Assembly (NCBI RefSeq): GCF_004365705.1
Contig: NZ_SOBN01000002.1
Coordinates: 1,364,001-1,428,000, forward strand
Source of the DNA: Streptomyces sp. 846.5
GTDB lineage: Bacteria > Actinomycetota > Actinomycetes > Streptomycetales > Streptomycetaceae
DNA: 64,000 bases
Direction: 5' to 3'
Shown here: in pieces, positions 43,201-54,159 of the stretch
How the letters are laid out: the number at the start of each line of letters is the position of its first letter
Position numbering within the stretch: the stretch's first letter is position 1
The notes under the pieces: generated by a model
What the model saw: the letters and a program-made list of their open reading frames with translations, nothing else
The model's database searches: none
Told to the model about the DNA's origin: nothing
Translations under genes and position numbers: made by a program

Positions 43201-44906
43201 CACTGCGTCCCCTCCGCGTACCAGGTCCGGAACTCGTCATAGCTCGGCATCTCCTCCGAGTTGGCCTTCGGGTCGACCGCGACATGGATGACGCCAGTCC
43301 TCCCGCTGGCGTAGGCACGCTTGATCGCAGGGGCGATGTCCTCATCCCGGTCGACGTACTCGCCGTAGCAGCCGAAGCCCTCGGCCACCTTGTCCAGCCG
43401 CGTCTTCGTGCTCCAGTGCGTCCCGGTCTCCAGCGAGCCCTGGCCGAAGGTGCGCTTGTAGACGCCCACCTCCAGCCCCCAGGCGTAGTCGACAGCGACC
43501 ACGCACACCAGCGGCAGGTTCAGCCGTGCCGCCGTCTCCAACTCGGCGATGTGGAACTGGAACGACGAGTCCCCGGTGATCAGCATCAGCGGCCGCTTCC
43601 GCCCCTCCGCCACCGAGGCGCCGATGGCGTACGGAAGCCCGGTCCCCAGGTGGCCGAAGTTCTGGTTCCACATCACGTCATGCGGCTTGGCCTGGGAGTA
43701 GGTCCAGCCGAAGATCGTGGTGGCGCCGCCGTCGCGCACCATGATGCCGTCCCTGGGGAAGACCTTGGTCGCCTCGACGATCAGACGGGCCGGGTGCACC
43801 GGCGACATCCCGGACGGGGCGGTCTCCGCCAATTCCGCCAGCTGGGCCGCGTCCTGCTTGATCCAGCCGTCAAGTCCCGGTGCTGGGGCCCTCGGTGAGT
43901 CCTTCAGCGCCTCGACCAGCTGCGGGACCACCGCCCGCAGGTCGCCCACCAGCGGGACGTCGACCGAGCGGTTGACGCCGATCGCCTGCGGGTCCTGCTC
44001 CACCAGAATCCATTTACGATTGGCCTCGTTGGCGACCCAGTGCCGTCCCTTGCCGTAGTGCACCGGCTCGCCGAGCTCGGTGCCGATGGCCAGGCAGAGG
44101 TCGGACTTGACCACCGCGTCGATCGCCGCCGCCGAGAAACCGTAGGGGAAGGTACGGTCCTCCAGGCCCTCGATGTAGGAGGTGCCGCCCGAGGTCTGGA
44201 TGACCGGACAGGCCATCAGCTCGGCCAGCGCCCTGACCGAGGCCCCGGCCCGCGTGGTGTGGACGCCGTGCCCGACCAGCAGGATCGGCTGCTTGGCCGC
44301 GCCGATGTACCGCACTGCCTCCGCGATCCGGTCCGCACCCGCCGTCTGGTCCACCAGCCGGTAGGCCCGGGGCGGCAGCGCCGCCGGTACGTCCAGCTCC
44401 TGCTGGATCACATGGGAGGGGTACTCGATGTAGACCGGGCCCGGCGTTCCCGACAGGGCCTTGCGCAGGCCCTCCCGGATGATCTCGTCCGTCTGGTCCG
44501 CGTACTCGATGCTGGCGCAGTACTTGACCGAGGGCTCGAACAGCGCGGCCTGGCTGACGAACTGGATCCGACCGCGGCGCACCCGCTGTTCGGTGATGCG
44601 GGCGCGCTGACCGCCCAGGAAGATCACCGGCGAGTTCTCAACCTTCGCACACATCATCGCGCCCGCGAGATTGGCGACGCCCGGGCCCAGCGTGCCGATG
44701 CACACCGCGGGCTTGCCGGTCATCCGCGACACCGCCTCGGCCATGAAGCCGGCGGACTCCTCGTGGTGCGGAGCCACCACATTCCAGCCGCGCTCCTCCG
44801 CGAGGTGGAACATGTGCACGAAGTTCGGATCCGGAATGCCGAAGAGGGTGTTGATGCCCTCGGCTTCGAACAAGTCCAGAATGCGCTCAAAGACCTTGAC
44901 CGGCAT
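43200..44906 (-). CDS. Thiamine diphosphate-dependent lyase/decarboxylase (2-hydroxyacyl-CoA lyase or acetolactate synthase-like)
   Basis: 568 residues with the three ThDP domains. The catalytic Glu is in PHHEESAGFMAEA (about residue 49). GTLGPGVANLAGAM is the pyrimidine-domain loop, and the cofactor metal motif begins GDSSFQFHIAELETA near residue 440, ending VDYAWG. The family includes acetolactate synthase, 2-hydroxyacyl-CoA lyase and oxalyl-CoA decarboxylase. The lone large subunit, with no ilvN-like partner, and its overlap with an aldehyde dehydrogenase gene favour a lyase that yields an aldehyde. Exact reaction unknown. Confidence 0.82.
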   Translation of the reverse strand: MPVKVFERILDLFEAEGINTLFGIPDPNFVHMFHLAEERGWNVVAPHHEESAGFMAEAVSRMTGKPAVCIGTLGPGVANLAGAMMCAKVENSPVIFLGGQRARITEQRVRRGRIQFVSQAALFEPSVKYCASIEYADQTDEIIREGLRKALSGTPGPVYIEYPSHVIQQELDVPAALPPRAYRLVDQTAGADRIAEAVRYIGAAKQPILLVGHGVHTTRAGASVRALAELMACPVIQTSGGTSYIEGLEDRTFPYGFSAAAIDAVVKSDLCLAIGTELGEPVHYGKGRHWVANEANRKWILVEQDPQAIGVNRSVDVPLVGDLRAVVPQLVEALKDSPRAPAPGLDGWIKQDAAQLAELAETAPSGMSPVHPARLIVEATKVFPRDGIMVRDGGATTIFGWTYSQAKPHDVMWNQNFGHLGTGLPYAIGASVAEGRKRPLMLITGDSSFQFHIAELETAARLNLPLVCVVAVDYAWGLEVGVYKRTFGQGSLETGTHWSTKTRLDKVAEGFGCYGEYVDRDEDIAPAIKRAYASGRTGVIHVAVDPKANSEEMPSYDEFRTWYAEGTQ

Positions 44907-44907
44907 G

Positions 44908-45817
44908 CTAGTTGCTGCCTTTCATTGCGATCGCGAAGCTGTTGCCGATGTGGTCGACGAAGCCCGAGGGGACGACCGGCAGGATCCAGGGGTCGCCGGT
45001 GTCGCGGATGGTGGCGATCTGCTCGGCGACCTGGTCGATCGTCCAGGACGGCTGGTACACCCCAGCCGTCTCGGCGACGAAGGCTCTGGCCACCCGGCCG
45101 GCCATGGTCACCAGCAGCTCTCCGCTGATCGAGCAGGACTCATGCGCCAGCCAGCCCACCGCCGGTGCCGTCAGCTCCGGGCCCATCGGCGGGTACGCCG
45201 AGGTGTCGATCCCCTCGGCCATCCTGGTCAGCGCGCCGGGGGCGATGACGTTGCTCTTCACCCCGTGCTCCGCCCCCTCCAGTGCGACCACATGGGACAG
45301 CCCGATCACCCCCGCCTTGGCGGCGCTGTAGTTGGCGACCTCGTGGTTGCCGTACAGCCCGCCGATCGACGAGGTCAGCACCACCCGGCCGTATCCCGCC
45401 TCGCACATCACAGGAAAAGCTGGCCGGACCACATGGAAGGCACCCCGCAGATGGACGTCCAGGACCGCGTCGAAGTCCTCGTACGTCATCTCCGCCAGCC
45501 GCGCCCGACGGACGTTCCCGGCGTTGTGGATCAGGATGTCGATCCGGCCGAAGGCGTCAATCGCCGCCCGGATGATCGCCTGCCCTCCCTCGGCCGTCGC
45601 CACCGACTCGGTGCAGGCGACGGCCTCGCCCCCGGCGTCCTTGATCTCCTGGACGACCTCCGCCGCAGGACCGCTGTCGACGCCCTCACCGGTCAGGCCG
45701 AAGCCCGGGTCGTTGACGACGACCTTGGCCCCCTTCGAGGCGAGCAGCAGGGCGTAGGCCCGCCCCAGCCCCCGTCCGGCTCCGGTGATCACGGCCACCC
45801 GACCGTCGAACCTCAGC

Positions 45818-45825
<8 letters not shown>
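44908..45825 (-). CDS. SDR, MFE-2-like 3-hydroxyacyl-CoA dehydrogenase domain protein
   Basis: 305 residues from the Met at 45825, overlapping the BVMO stop by 8 bp. TGAGRGLGRAYALLLASKGAKVVVNDPG is split here as TGAGRGLGRAYALLL and KVVVNDPG; the Asp indicates NAD. YSAAKAGVIGLSHVVALEG follows. The long C-terminus with PSWTIDQVAEQIATI matches the (3R)-hydroxyacyl-CoA dehydrogenase part of the peroxisomal multifunctional enzyme type 2. It probably oxidises a 3-hydroxyacyl-CoA in side-chain degradation. Confidence 0.87.
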
Positions 45826-47656
<1,831 letters not shown>

Positions 47657-47692
47657 GCGAAGTCCTCGGTTCGGGTGGACTGTCGTGGACTG

Positions 47693-49060
47693 TCAGGGGA
47701 GTTCGCGGGGCGCGCCGGTACCCATGTACCTGGCCAGGTTGTGGTGCAGGTTGACGATGCTGCGCTCTCGGTAGGGGTTGGGCTTGGGGCCGGTGAACCC
47801 CCGTGCCTTCATGCCCTTCTGGACCGCGGCCATGTTGGAGAAGTCCTGCGGCAGGACGGTGCGCCAGCCGGGGTCGCCCACCGGCGTGAACTCCCACTCC
47901 GTCTGCGGCTCCTGGCCCTCCGGGTAGAGCTCGTAGACGGCGGCCTCGAAGATGCACTTGTTGGGGTCGTAGCCGTAGGGCCGGGCGCTGTAGCAGAGCA
48001 TGTTGTTCAGCGCGTGGCCGATCTGGAAGTTGGGGAAGATCTGCCAGGCGGTGCCGCTCCTGCCGATGGCCTCAGGGGCGACGGTCGGCCACACCACGCC
48101 GCGCGCGGCGTCGTCACGCCGGGCCGAGTCCAGCCAGTGCCGCAGCACCTGGTCGGCCGGGGTCCCCTCGGGCAACTCGTCGACCAGCCGGTTCGCTGCG
48201 TCCACCAGCGTCCTGGTGGTGTTGGTGTTGGCGTTCTCCCAGGTGAAGTTCTGCAGGTCGGCCGTGGACACCCGGGGGTCGCCGCCGGTGCCCAGCCGCA
48301 GCTTCGCCTGGTTCTCATCCAGGCCCTTGGGCGCGTCGTAGCCGATGTTGCTGTGCTTGCCCTGGGCCCTGGCCCACCCGAGGAAACTGCCGTAGGTCAT
48401 GAACTCCGGGTGGGTCTGCTGGACGTGGTAGGTCTCCATGAACGCTTCCAGGGCCGTCTTCCAGTTGCAGTCGAAGACCAGCCAACGGCGCCAGCGGAAG
48501 CGCATGTTCTGGAGCTGGAAGGGGTCCAGCAGGGTGGCCGCGGGTTCGAGGTAGTCCCGCAGCGGCTCGCACTCCGGGTCCAGGTTGATCCAGATCCAGC
48601 CGCCCCAGGTGTCCAGCTTGACCTCGACCAGCCGGGTGTTCTGCTCGGTCAGCCCGCACGGCCAGTCCTCCCCCAGGGCGACCCGGGTGCACTCGCCATC
48701 GAGGTTGTACCGCCACCCGTGGAACCCGCAGACGAACATCCTGCGGCGGCCGCGGGCGTCACGCGCGCCCGGCGGGGTGTCGACCAGCGGACGGCCCCGG
48801 TGCGAGCAGACGTTGTAGTAGGCGCGGATGGTGTCCGCCGACGTGCGCACCACGATGACCGAGTCGTCGAGGATGTCGTAGGTGAGGTAGTCGCCAACCT
48901 TGGGCAGTTCCTCCACCCGACCGACCTGCTGCCACACCTTGGCCCACAGCTTGTCCCGCTCGGCCCGCGCGTACTCCTCGGAGATGTACGCCTCGACGCC
49001 GATCGTGAGCGGCTGCGACAGCGGCTCCGTCACTGGCTCTGCTGATTCCTGAGTACTCAT
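47693..49060 (-). CDS. Rieske non-haem iron oxygenase, alpha subunit
   Basis: 455 residues from the Met at 49060 with GGAG seven bases upstream. The Rieske [2Fe-2S] ligands are Cys85/His87 (VCSHRG) and Cys111/His114 (CGFHGW). The mononuclear iron motif is in NWKTALEAFMETYHVQQTHPE, seen here as METYHVQQTH. It hydroxylates a ring or demethylates, taking electrons through a ferredoxin. No dedicated reductase is in the window. It is distinct from the Rieske protein at 62059. Confidence 0.92.
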   Translation of the reverse strand: MSTQESAEPVTEPLSQPLTIGVEAYISEEYARAERDKLWAKVWQQVGRVEELPKVGDYLTYDILDDSVIVVRTSADTIRAYYNVCSHRGRPLVDTPPGARDARGRRRMFVCGFHGWRYNLDGECTRVALGEDWPCGLTEQNTRLVEVKLDTWGGWIWINLDPECEPLRDYLEPAATLLDPFQLQNMRFRWRRWLVFDCNWKTALEAFMETYHVQQTHPEFMTYGSFLGWARAQGKHSNIGYDAPKGLDENQAKLRLGTGGDPRVSTADLQNFTWENANTNTTRTLVDAANRLVDELPEGTPADQVLRHWLDSARRDDAARGVVWPTVAPEAIGRSGTAWQIFPNFQIGHALNNMLCYSARPYGYDPNKCIFEAAVYELYPEGQEPQTEWEFTPVGDPGWRTVLPQDFSNMAAVQKGMKARGFTGPKPNPYRERSIVNLHHNLARYMGTGAPRELP

Positions 49061-49080
49061 CACATTCTCCAACCCGCGCG

Positions 49081-49926
49081 TCAGGCCGTAATGGCGGCGC
49101 GGAACGACTCGTCCTTGAGGAACAGGGAGGTGTTGTCGGCGGCCAGGTGGGTCCATTTGAGGTTGAGACCGCCGTCGACCAGGACGGTCTGCCCGGTGAT
49201 GTAGCTCGAAAGGTCGGACAGCAGGAAGAGCACCGCCCCCGCCTGCTCCTCGGGTCGGCCGCGTCGTCCCATCGCGATGGCCCGGCGGTCGCGTTCGGCG
49301 TCCTGGTCGACGTAGGTGCCCGAGGCCGGGGTCTCGGTCACGCCGGGCGCGACGGCGTTCACCCGGATGTTGTCCGCGGCCAGTTCGACAGCCATGGTGC
49401 GGGTCGCCGCCACCAGCGCGGCCTTCGCCGTGCCGTAACCGATGTGCAGCGGCGCCGAGTTCATGCCGCTGATCGACGAGATCGAGACGATCGACCCGGG
49501 CCGGCCCTGCGACTTCAGCTCCGCGGCGACCGCCTGGCTCATGAAGAACATCGTTTCGAGGTTCTGGACGAACAGCGCCCGCCAGTCCTCCCGGGTCACC
49601 CGCACCGACGGCATCCAGGTCGCGGGCGCGGCGCCGCCCGCCACGTTGACCAGGCCATACAGGTCGCCTTCGGTCCGTCCGACCTGCTCCATCACGGTCG
49701 CGATGCCCTCGTCGGTGGAGGCGTCCGCGGCGACCGGGACGACGGAGAGGCCCTCCGCCGCCAGCGGCCCGATGTGCTGGTCGAGGTTCTCCTTGGAGCG
49801 GCTCACCGCGACCACGGTCGCCCCGGCGCGTGCGGCCATGGCTGCCACGGTGGTGCCGATGCCACCACCGCCCGCGCCCGAGACGATGACGATGCGTCCG
49901 TCCAGCCTGAGCAGGTCATTGCTCAT
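49081..49926 (-). CDS. Short-chain dehydrogenase/reductase
   Basis: 281 residues. The cofactor loop is SGAGGGGIG (one residue longer than usual), SISSISG carries the Ser and IGYGTAKAAL the Tyr and Lys. The TGQTVLVDGGLNLKW end is followed by about 25 extra residues. It lies between the beta-propeller gene (9 bp) and the Rieske gene (20 bp). It probably oxidises the diol or alcohol made by the oxygenase, but this is inference from position. Confidence 0.88.
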   Translation of the reverse strand: MSNDLLRLDGRIVIVSGAGGGGIGTTVAAMAARAGATVVAVSRSKENLDQHIGPLAAEGLSVVPVAADASTDEGIATVMEQVGRTEGDLYGLVNVAGGAAPATWMPSVRVTREDWRALFVQNLETMFFMSQAVAAELKSQGRPGSIVSISSISGMNSAPLHIGYGTAKAALVAATRTMAVELAADNIRVNAVAPGVTETPASGTYVDQDAERDRRAIAMGRRGRPEEQAGAVLFLLSDLSSYITGQTVLVDGGLNLKWTHLAADNTSLFLKDESFRAAITA

Positions 49927-49935
49927 GACGCAGCC

Positions 49936-51552
49936 TCAACTCTCTTGCAGGCGCAGCGCCATGACGCTGCCTTCGGCGTCCGCGGAGAGGTACAGCGTGC
50001 CGTCGGGACCGGCGGCGATGCCGGCGAAGGGTCCCTGCGGTCCGGAGAACGGCGGCAGTCCGCGCAGCGGCTTGGGGGTGACCCCCGGCGGCGCACCCAC
50101 CGGTAGCTCGCGGGCGATGGTCTGCCGGACCTTGGTCGCGAGGTCCACGGCGACCAGGGTCTTGGCCCCGGCGTCGACGATGTACAACTGCCCGCCTCGG
50201 ACCAGGATGCCCTGGGGTTTGTCCATTTCGTCCACCACCGTGTCGACGCCGGAGGCCCCGGAGCCGGTGACCGCGACGATCCTTCCGCCGCCCGCCTCCG
50301 AGACCAGGCAGGCGCCGTCCGGTGCGAAGGCCACGCCCAGCGGCTGGTTCAGCCCGGAGGCCAGCACCTCGACCCGGCCCGACCCGATGGACAGAACCCG
50401 TCCGGTGCCGAACTCCGCCGCCACCACGGCCCCGCCCGGGGCCACCGCCACGCCGTAGAGCTGGTCGAGGCCATCGGCGAGAACCTCGCTCTCATTGCTC
50501 GCCGGCCGGTAGCGCGAGACCTGGCCGCCCGAGGTGGTGACGATGAACTCGCCCCCACCGACCGCGGTGACGCCGCGCAGAAAGCCCGGGTAGCCGGGGC
50601 TGAACAGCATCCCCAGCGTCTGCAGGCCGCCCTTGCCGTCGGGGCGGAGCCAGTAGAAGTACGTCCCGTCGGCGACATAGAGGTTGCCGTCGTCGCCGAC
50701 GGTCATGTCCAGCGGCCAGTTGAAGCCGCCCGGCAGGGTGGTCCGGGTCTCTCCCCCGCCCAGGATCTCGGTGATCTCGCCGGTGAAGTTGGAGACGAAC
50801 AGCCGGTCGCCGACGAAGGTGCAGTTGTCGAGACCGGGAGTCAGCGCGGCCAGCACGGTGCGTTCGCCGTTGCGGGGATTGATCCGCAGCACCTCGCCGC
50901 TGGCCACCTGGGTGGAGACGATGAAGCCCTCGGAGTCGAACTTCACCGAGTCGGGGACGCCGAGATCCCCCGCGACCCGCTCCGGCTCGCCGCCGTCCGG
51001 ATGGATCCGCCAGATGTCGTTGGTGCCCATCACCGGGTAGTACAGCATCCCGTCGGGACCGACCTCCATGGCGTTGGGCATCGCCATGTTCTCCAGCAGG
51101 ATGCGCGGCGCGCCGCCGTTCGGGTCGAGCTCCATCAGCCGTCCGCCGACCCGGCACTCGTTGATGAACAGCCGGTCCTGGTGCACGGTGATGCCGTTGG
51201 CGCTGGGGAGGTCGTCGCGCAGCAGCCGGGTGCGGCCGTCGGCGCCGCGCATGCTCACCCGTCCGTCCATGACCTCGGTGGCGTAGAGGTTGCCCCGGGA
51301 GTCGAAGGCCACGTCGTCGGGGGCGATGATCTCGCCGCCCTTGGCGCTGATGGTCTCCAGCCGACCGGTCACCACATCCAGGGCGCTGATCTGACTGCCG
51401 GTCACCTGCGCCACGTAGATGCGTCCGTCGGGCCCGGTGCGCAGACCGTTCGCACCGAAGAGCCGGCTCGGCGGGGTGAGCCGCTCCAGGCTCCACCCGT
51501 CGGCGAGGGTGATCGAGGTGCCACTGATGTATCGCGCGCCCTGCATCAACAT
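49936..51552 (-). CDS. SMP-30/strictosidine-synthase-like beta-propeller (lactonase candidate)
   Basis: 538 residues. Repeated strands of the form DGRIYVAQVTGSQI, GNLYATEVMDGRV and DGNLYVADGTYFYW mark a beta-propeller; a second set in the C-terminal half suggests two propellers or one with many blades. No signal peptide. SMP-30 relatives hydrolyse lactones with Ca or Zn. Next to a Baeyer-Villiger enzyme a lactonase is expected, so this is a good candidate. The ATG at 51552 abuts operator C; the longer start (TTG at 51588) would lie inside it. Confidence 0.75.
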   Translation of the reverse strand: MLMQGARYISGTSITLADGWSLERLTPPSRLFGANGLRTGPDGRIYVAQVTGSQISALDVVTGRLETISAKGGEIIAPDDVAFDSRGNLYATEVMDGRVSMRGADGRTRLLRDDLPSANGITVHQDRLFINECRVGGRLMELDPNGGAPRILLENMAMPNAMEVGPDGMLYYPVMGTNDIWRIHPDGGEPERVAGDLGVPDSVKFDSEGFIVSTQVASGEVLRINPRNGERTVLAALTPGLDNCTFVGDRLFVSNFTGEITEILGGGETRTTLPGGFNWPLDMTVGDDGNLYVADGTYFYWLRPDGKGGLQTLGMLFSPGYPGFLRGVTAVGGGEFIVTTSGGQVSRYRPASNESEVLADGLDQLYGVAVAPGGAVVAAEFGTGRVLSIGSGRVEVLASGLNQPLGVAFAPDGACLVSEAGGGRIVAVTGSGASGVDTVVDEMDKPQGILVRGGQLYIVDAGAKTLVAVDLATKVRQTIARELPVGAPPGVTPKPLRGLPPFSGPQGPFAGIAAGPDGTLYLSADAEGSVMALRLQES

Positions 51553-51557
51553 GCTCG

Positions 51558-51593
51558 GAGAATAGTGTTCTGTTCTTTCAGAACACAATACTC
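51558..51593. promoter_or_regulatory. Operator site C, two facing imperfect copies
   Basis: GAGAATAGTGTTCTG (51558-51572) and CAGAACACAATACTC (51579-51593) are inverted copies matching at 13 of 15 positions and both resemble GAGAAT-N3-RTTCTC. They end 5 bases before the start codon of the propeller gene, suggesting an internal promoter in the 21-kb run. Confidence 0.6.
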
Positions 51594-51606
51594 ATGCACG
51601 AAAACC

Positions 51607-52491
51607 CTATTCTCGCAGGATGCACTCCTCCACGAACGAGAGGATCTTCAGGTGGTACGCCAGGGAGGTCAGCCCGATGCTCAGGTTGTGGCCACCCTCG
51701 GCCTGTTCCTCGACCACCACCCGGGGGGAGGCGGTGAACAGGGCGGCGATGTCCGCCAGAGCAGCCGGGCCGGATCGCCAGACCCGTTCGTACTCGCCGA
51801 GGGTGAAGTGCACCGGGATCCGCACCCGGGCTGCGACATCCGGGAACTGCTGCGCCCAGTGCTCCGCGACATAGCCCTCGTACGGTGGACCGGCGGAGAT
51901 GATGCGGGCGCCGCCGACGACCTGGTCCGGGTAGAGCCGGGCCGGCTCCCAGATCAGGTCGCGCACACCGCGGCCCGACCTCCGCGGCCACGACCTGTCC
52001 TGCTTCCAGCCCTCCATGATCTCCACCGCGCCCTCGTGGTGCTGCGTCCCGGTGCCGGAGAGTTCCACGCCCAGCAGTTCCTTGCCGCGGTCGTCGGCGG
52101 CCACCCGGGCCGCCAGCTCGCAGCCGATCGAGTGCGCCAGCACGAAGACGCCGGCCCCGCGCGGACGCGAGTCCAGCAGCCGGTCCAGCGCCGCGTAGAC
52201 CAGGTCCACCCTGCGGGCGGGGTCGTCCATCTCGTCGCCGCGCTCGTAGGAGCTGCCGTACCCCGGACGGTCGAGGGCGATGACGGTGTACCCGAGCGCC
52301 GCGGCGGTCCGCAGCAGCGACTGCCGGGGCCGGTCCGGGTAGTCGAAATACTGCGAGGTCACCGCGCCGCCGTGCAGGGCGAGGATCACCGCTTGCGGCT
52401 GTTCCACCTCCAACTGCAGGGCCGACATGGGAATGCCGTCGACCTCGACGACACGGTGCACCGGATCGGATGGCGTCGTGCTGTCGGTCAA
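51607..52491 (-). CDS. Alpha/beta hydrolase
   Basis: 294 residues. LALHGGAVTSQYFDYPDRPR gives the oxyanion loop, VLAHSIGCELAARV holds the nucleophile Ser (GxSxG degenerate at the first Gly), and EGGHNLSIGL carries the His. The stop of the upstream DUF35-thiolase gene overlaps its start by 4 bp. It may hydrolyse a ring C-C bond, ester or lactone in this pathway; the motif order does not resolve which. Confidence 0.86.
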   Translation of the reverse strand: MTDSTTPSDPVHRVVEVDGIPMSALQLEVEQPQAVILALHGGAVTSQYFDYPDRPRQSLLRTAAALGYTVIALDRPGYGSSYERGDEMDDPARRVDLVYAALDRLLDSRPRGAGVFVLAHSIGCELAARVAADDRGKELLGVELSGTGTQHHEGAVEIMEGWKQDRSWPRRSGRGVRDLIWEPARLYPDQVVGGARIISAGPPYEGYVAEHWAQQFPDVAARVRIPVHFTLGEYERVWRSGPAALADIAALFTASPRVVVEEQAEGGHNLSIGLTSLAYHLKILSFVEECILRE

Positions 52492-54146
52492 CTGTCCGCC
52501 CTGAGTAGGATCACGCCGCTGGTGGCGAGACCGCCGGTGCTGACGACGGCGACCCGCGCGCCGTCCACCTGCCTCGGCCCGCCCTCCCCGCGCAGCTGGA
52601 CCACTGCCTCCTCGAACAGCCCCAGACCATGGGTGCGTCCGTGCGAGAGCTGGCCGCCATGGGTGTTCAGCGGGAGCACGCCGTCCCTGGCGATGTTCTT
52701 TCCGCCGTCCAGGAAGTCCTTGCCCTCGCCGATCCCGCAGAAGCCCAGCGCCTCGATCCAGGAGAGGCAGTTGAAGGTGAATCCGTCGTACAGCTCGGCC
52801 ACGTCGACGTCGGACGGACGCAGCGAGGTGCGCGTCCAGAGGTGGGCGGCCTGGCCGAGCACCTGCGGTTCATGGGTCAGCGTGCTCTGGTCCCATTCGA
52901 GCCGCTCCAGGATCTGCGTTCCGACCGCCTCCACCAGCACCGGCGGCTTGGCCAGGTCCCGGGCCGCGTCGACGGCCGAGACGATCACGGCGACGGCCCC
53001 GTCGCAGGGAACGTCGCAGTCGTAGAGGCCGAACGGCGTGGTGACCGTTCTGGCCTGCAGATAGTCGTCCATGGTCAGCGGGTCGCGATAGACCGCCGTC
53101 GGGTTGAGCGCGGCGTTCGCCCGCTGGTTCAGTGCGATCCAGCCCAGCGTCTCGCGCGTGGTCCCATACTGGTGGAAGTGCCGCTGGGCGTTCTGCGCCA
53201 GGGTGTGCGCCGCCGACACCGCGCCGAACGGCTTCATCCAGCCCGCGTCCCCCGAGCCGACAGCTCCCGCCTGGCCGCGGCGCAGCAGTTCGCTGTGGGT
53301 GGCCTCCCAGACGGTCCGGAAGCACAGCACATGCCGAGCCAGGCCGCCGGCGACGGCCAGCATCGCCGCGATCACCGAGCCGCCCGGACCAAAGGTCTCG
53401 CCGCCGCCGTTGTACCAGGTCGGCCGGATGCCGAGGGCGGACTCCAGCGCCGTCACGCCCCCTTCGGCGAAGCCCCCGAAAGCCCCGGCGCCCGGATAGG
53501 TGGCCAGGCCGTCAATGTCGTCGATGGTGAGGCCGGCGTCCGCGATCGCGCGTTCGCAAGCTGTCACCGTCAGCGACAGCGGGGGGACCATCAGCCGGCG
53601 TCCGATCTCGGAGCTGCCGACGCCGCTGATGGCGACTTTGTCCTCGAACTTCTCCGGAGTGGCCATCGGGCGTACCCGCTGCCGGAACTGATCCGGCGCC
53701 ACCTCGTCCGCCGGCAGCGGAGCCGGCTCCCCCTGCTCGGCCGTTGGACGGAAGAGCGGCAGCCACACCTCGCCGTCCTGTTGGAAGACGACCTCCATCC
53801 GCATGCCCAGTTCGAGTTGCTCGGGGTCGCACTCGACGGCGTTGGTGGTCAGCCTGACCCGGGTGTCCTCCTCGATCGCGACCTGGGCCACGACGTAGGG
53901 GGCCGGCATCCCGGGCAGGCTGAACCGCTGGTTGACCGTGAACCCGATCAGCGTCGCGTAGCCGGAGACGGCCCGCACCGCGCTCTCGCGCCCCCGGCAG
54001 TACCGGCAGACCGGTTGCGGTGGATGGATGAGGGCCGCGCACGACCCGCACTCCTGGAACCGCAACCGGCCGTCCGCCCCGGACGTCCAGTAGAACCTGT
54101 TCGCCTCCGTCAGTTGAGGCAGTGGGCGTCCTGAGGCTTCTGACAC
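52488..54146 (-). CDS. DUF35 (ChsH2-like OB-fold) fused to a thiolase-fold Ltp2-like protein
   Basis: 552 residues. The N-terminal 150 residues are a DUF35 module: Zn ribbon Cys33/Cys36 and Cys47/Cys50 (CGSCAALIHPPQPVCRYC), then an OB-fold strand set. From about residue 170 a thiolase-like domain follows (KVAISGVGSSEIGRR). The usual nucleophile region reads GGGETFGPGGSVIAAM with no Cys, while YDGFTFN and NTHGGQLSHGRTHG are kept. In steroid degradation Ltp2 is such a Cys-less thiolase fold acting as a retro-aldolase with a separate DUF35 partner. Here both are one chain. Confidence 0.87.
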   Translation of the reverse strand: MSEASGRPLPQLTEANRFYWTSGADGRLRFQECGSCAALIHPPQPVCRYCRGRESAVRAVSGYATLIGFTVNQRFSLPGMPAPYVVAQVAIEEDTRVRLTTNAVECDPEQLELGMRMEVVFQQDGEVWLPLFRPTAEQGEPAPLPADEVAPDQFRQRVRPMATPEKFEDKVAISGVGSSEIGRRLMVPPLSLTVTACERAIADAGLTIDDIDGLATYPGAGAFGGFAEGGVTALESALGIRPTWYNGGGETFGPGGSVIAAMLAVAGGLARHVLCFRTVWEATHSELLRRGQAGAVGSGDAGWMKPFGAVSAAHTLAQNAQRHFHQYGTTRETLGWIALNQRANAALNPTAVYRDPLTMDDYLQARTVTTPFGLYDCDVPCDGAVAVIVSAVDAARDLAKPPVLVEAVGTQILERLEWDQSTLTHEPQVLGQAAHLWTRTSLRPSDVDVAELYDGFTFNCLSWIEALGFCGIGEGKDFLDGGKNIARDGVLPLNTHGGQLSHGRTHGLGLFEEAVVQLRGEGGPRQVDGARVAVVSTGGLATSGVILLRADS

Positions 54147-54159
54147 ATCGTCTCCCGGT

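Noticed and set aside
51001..53025. Plus-strand open frame of 674 codons
   Set aside because: Antisense shadow of the propeller, hydrolase and DUF35-thiolase genes.
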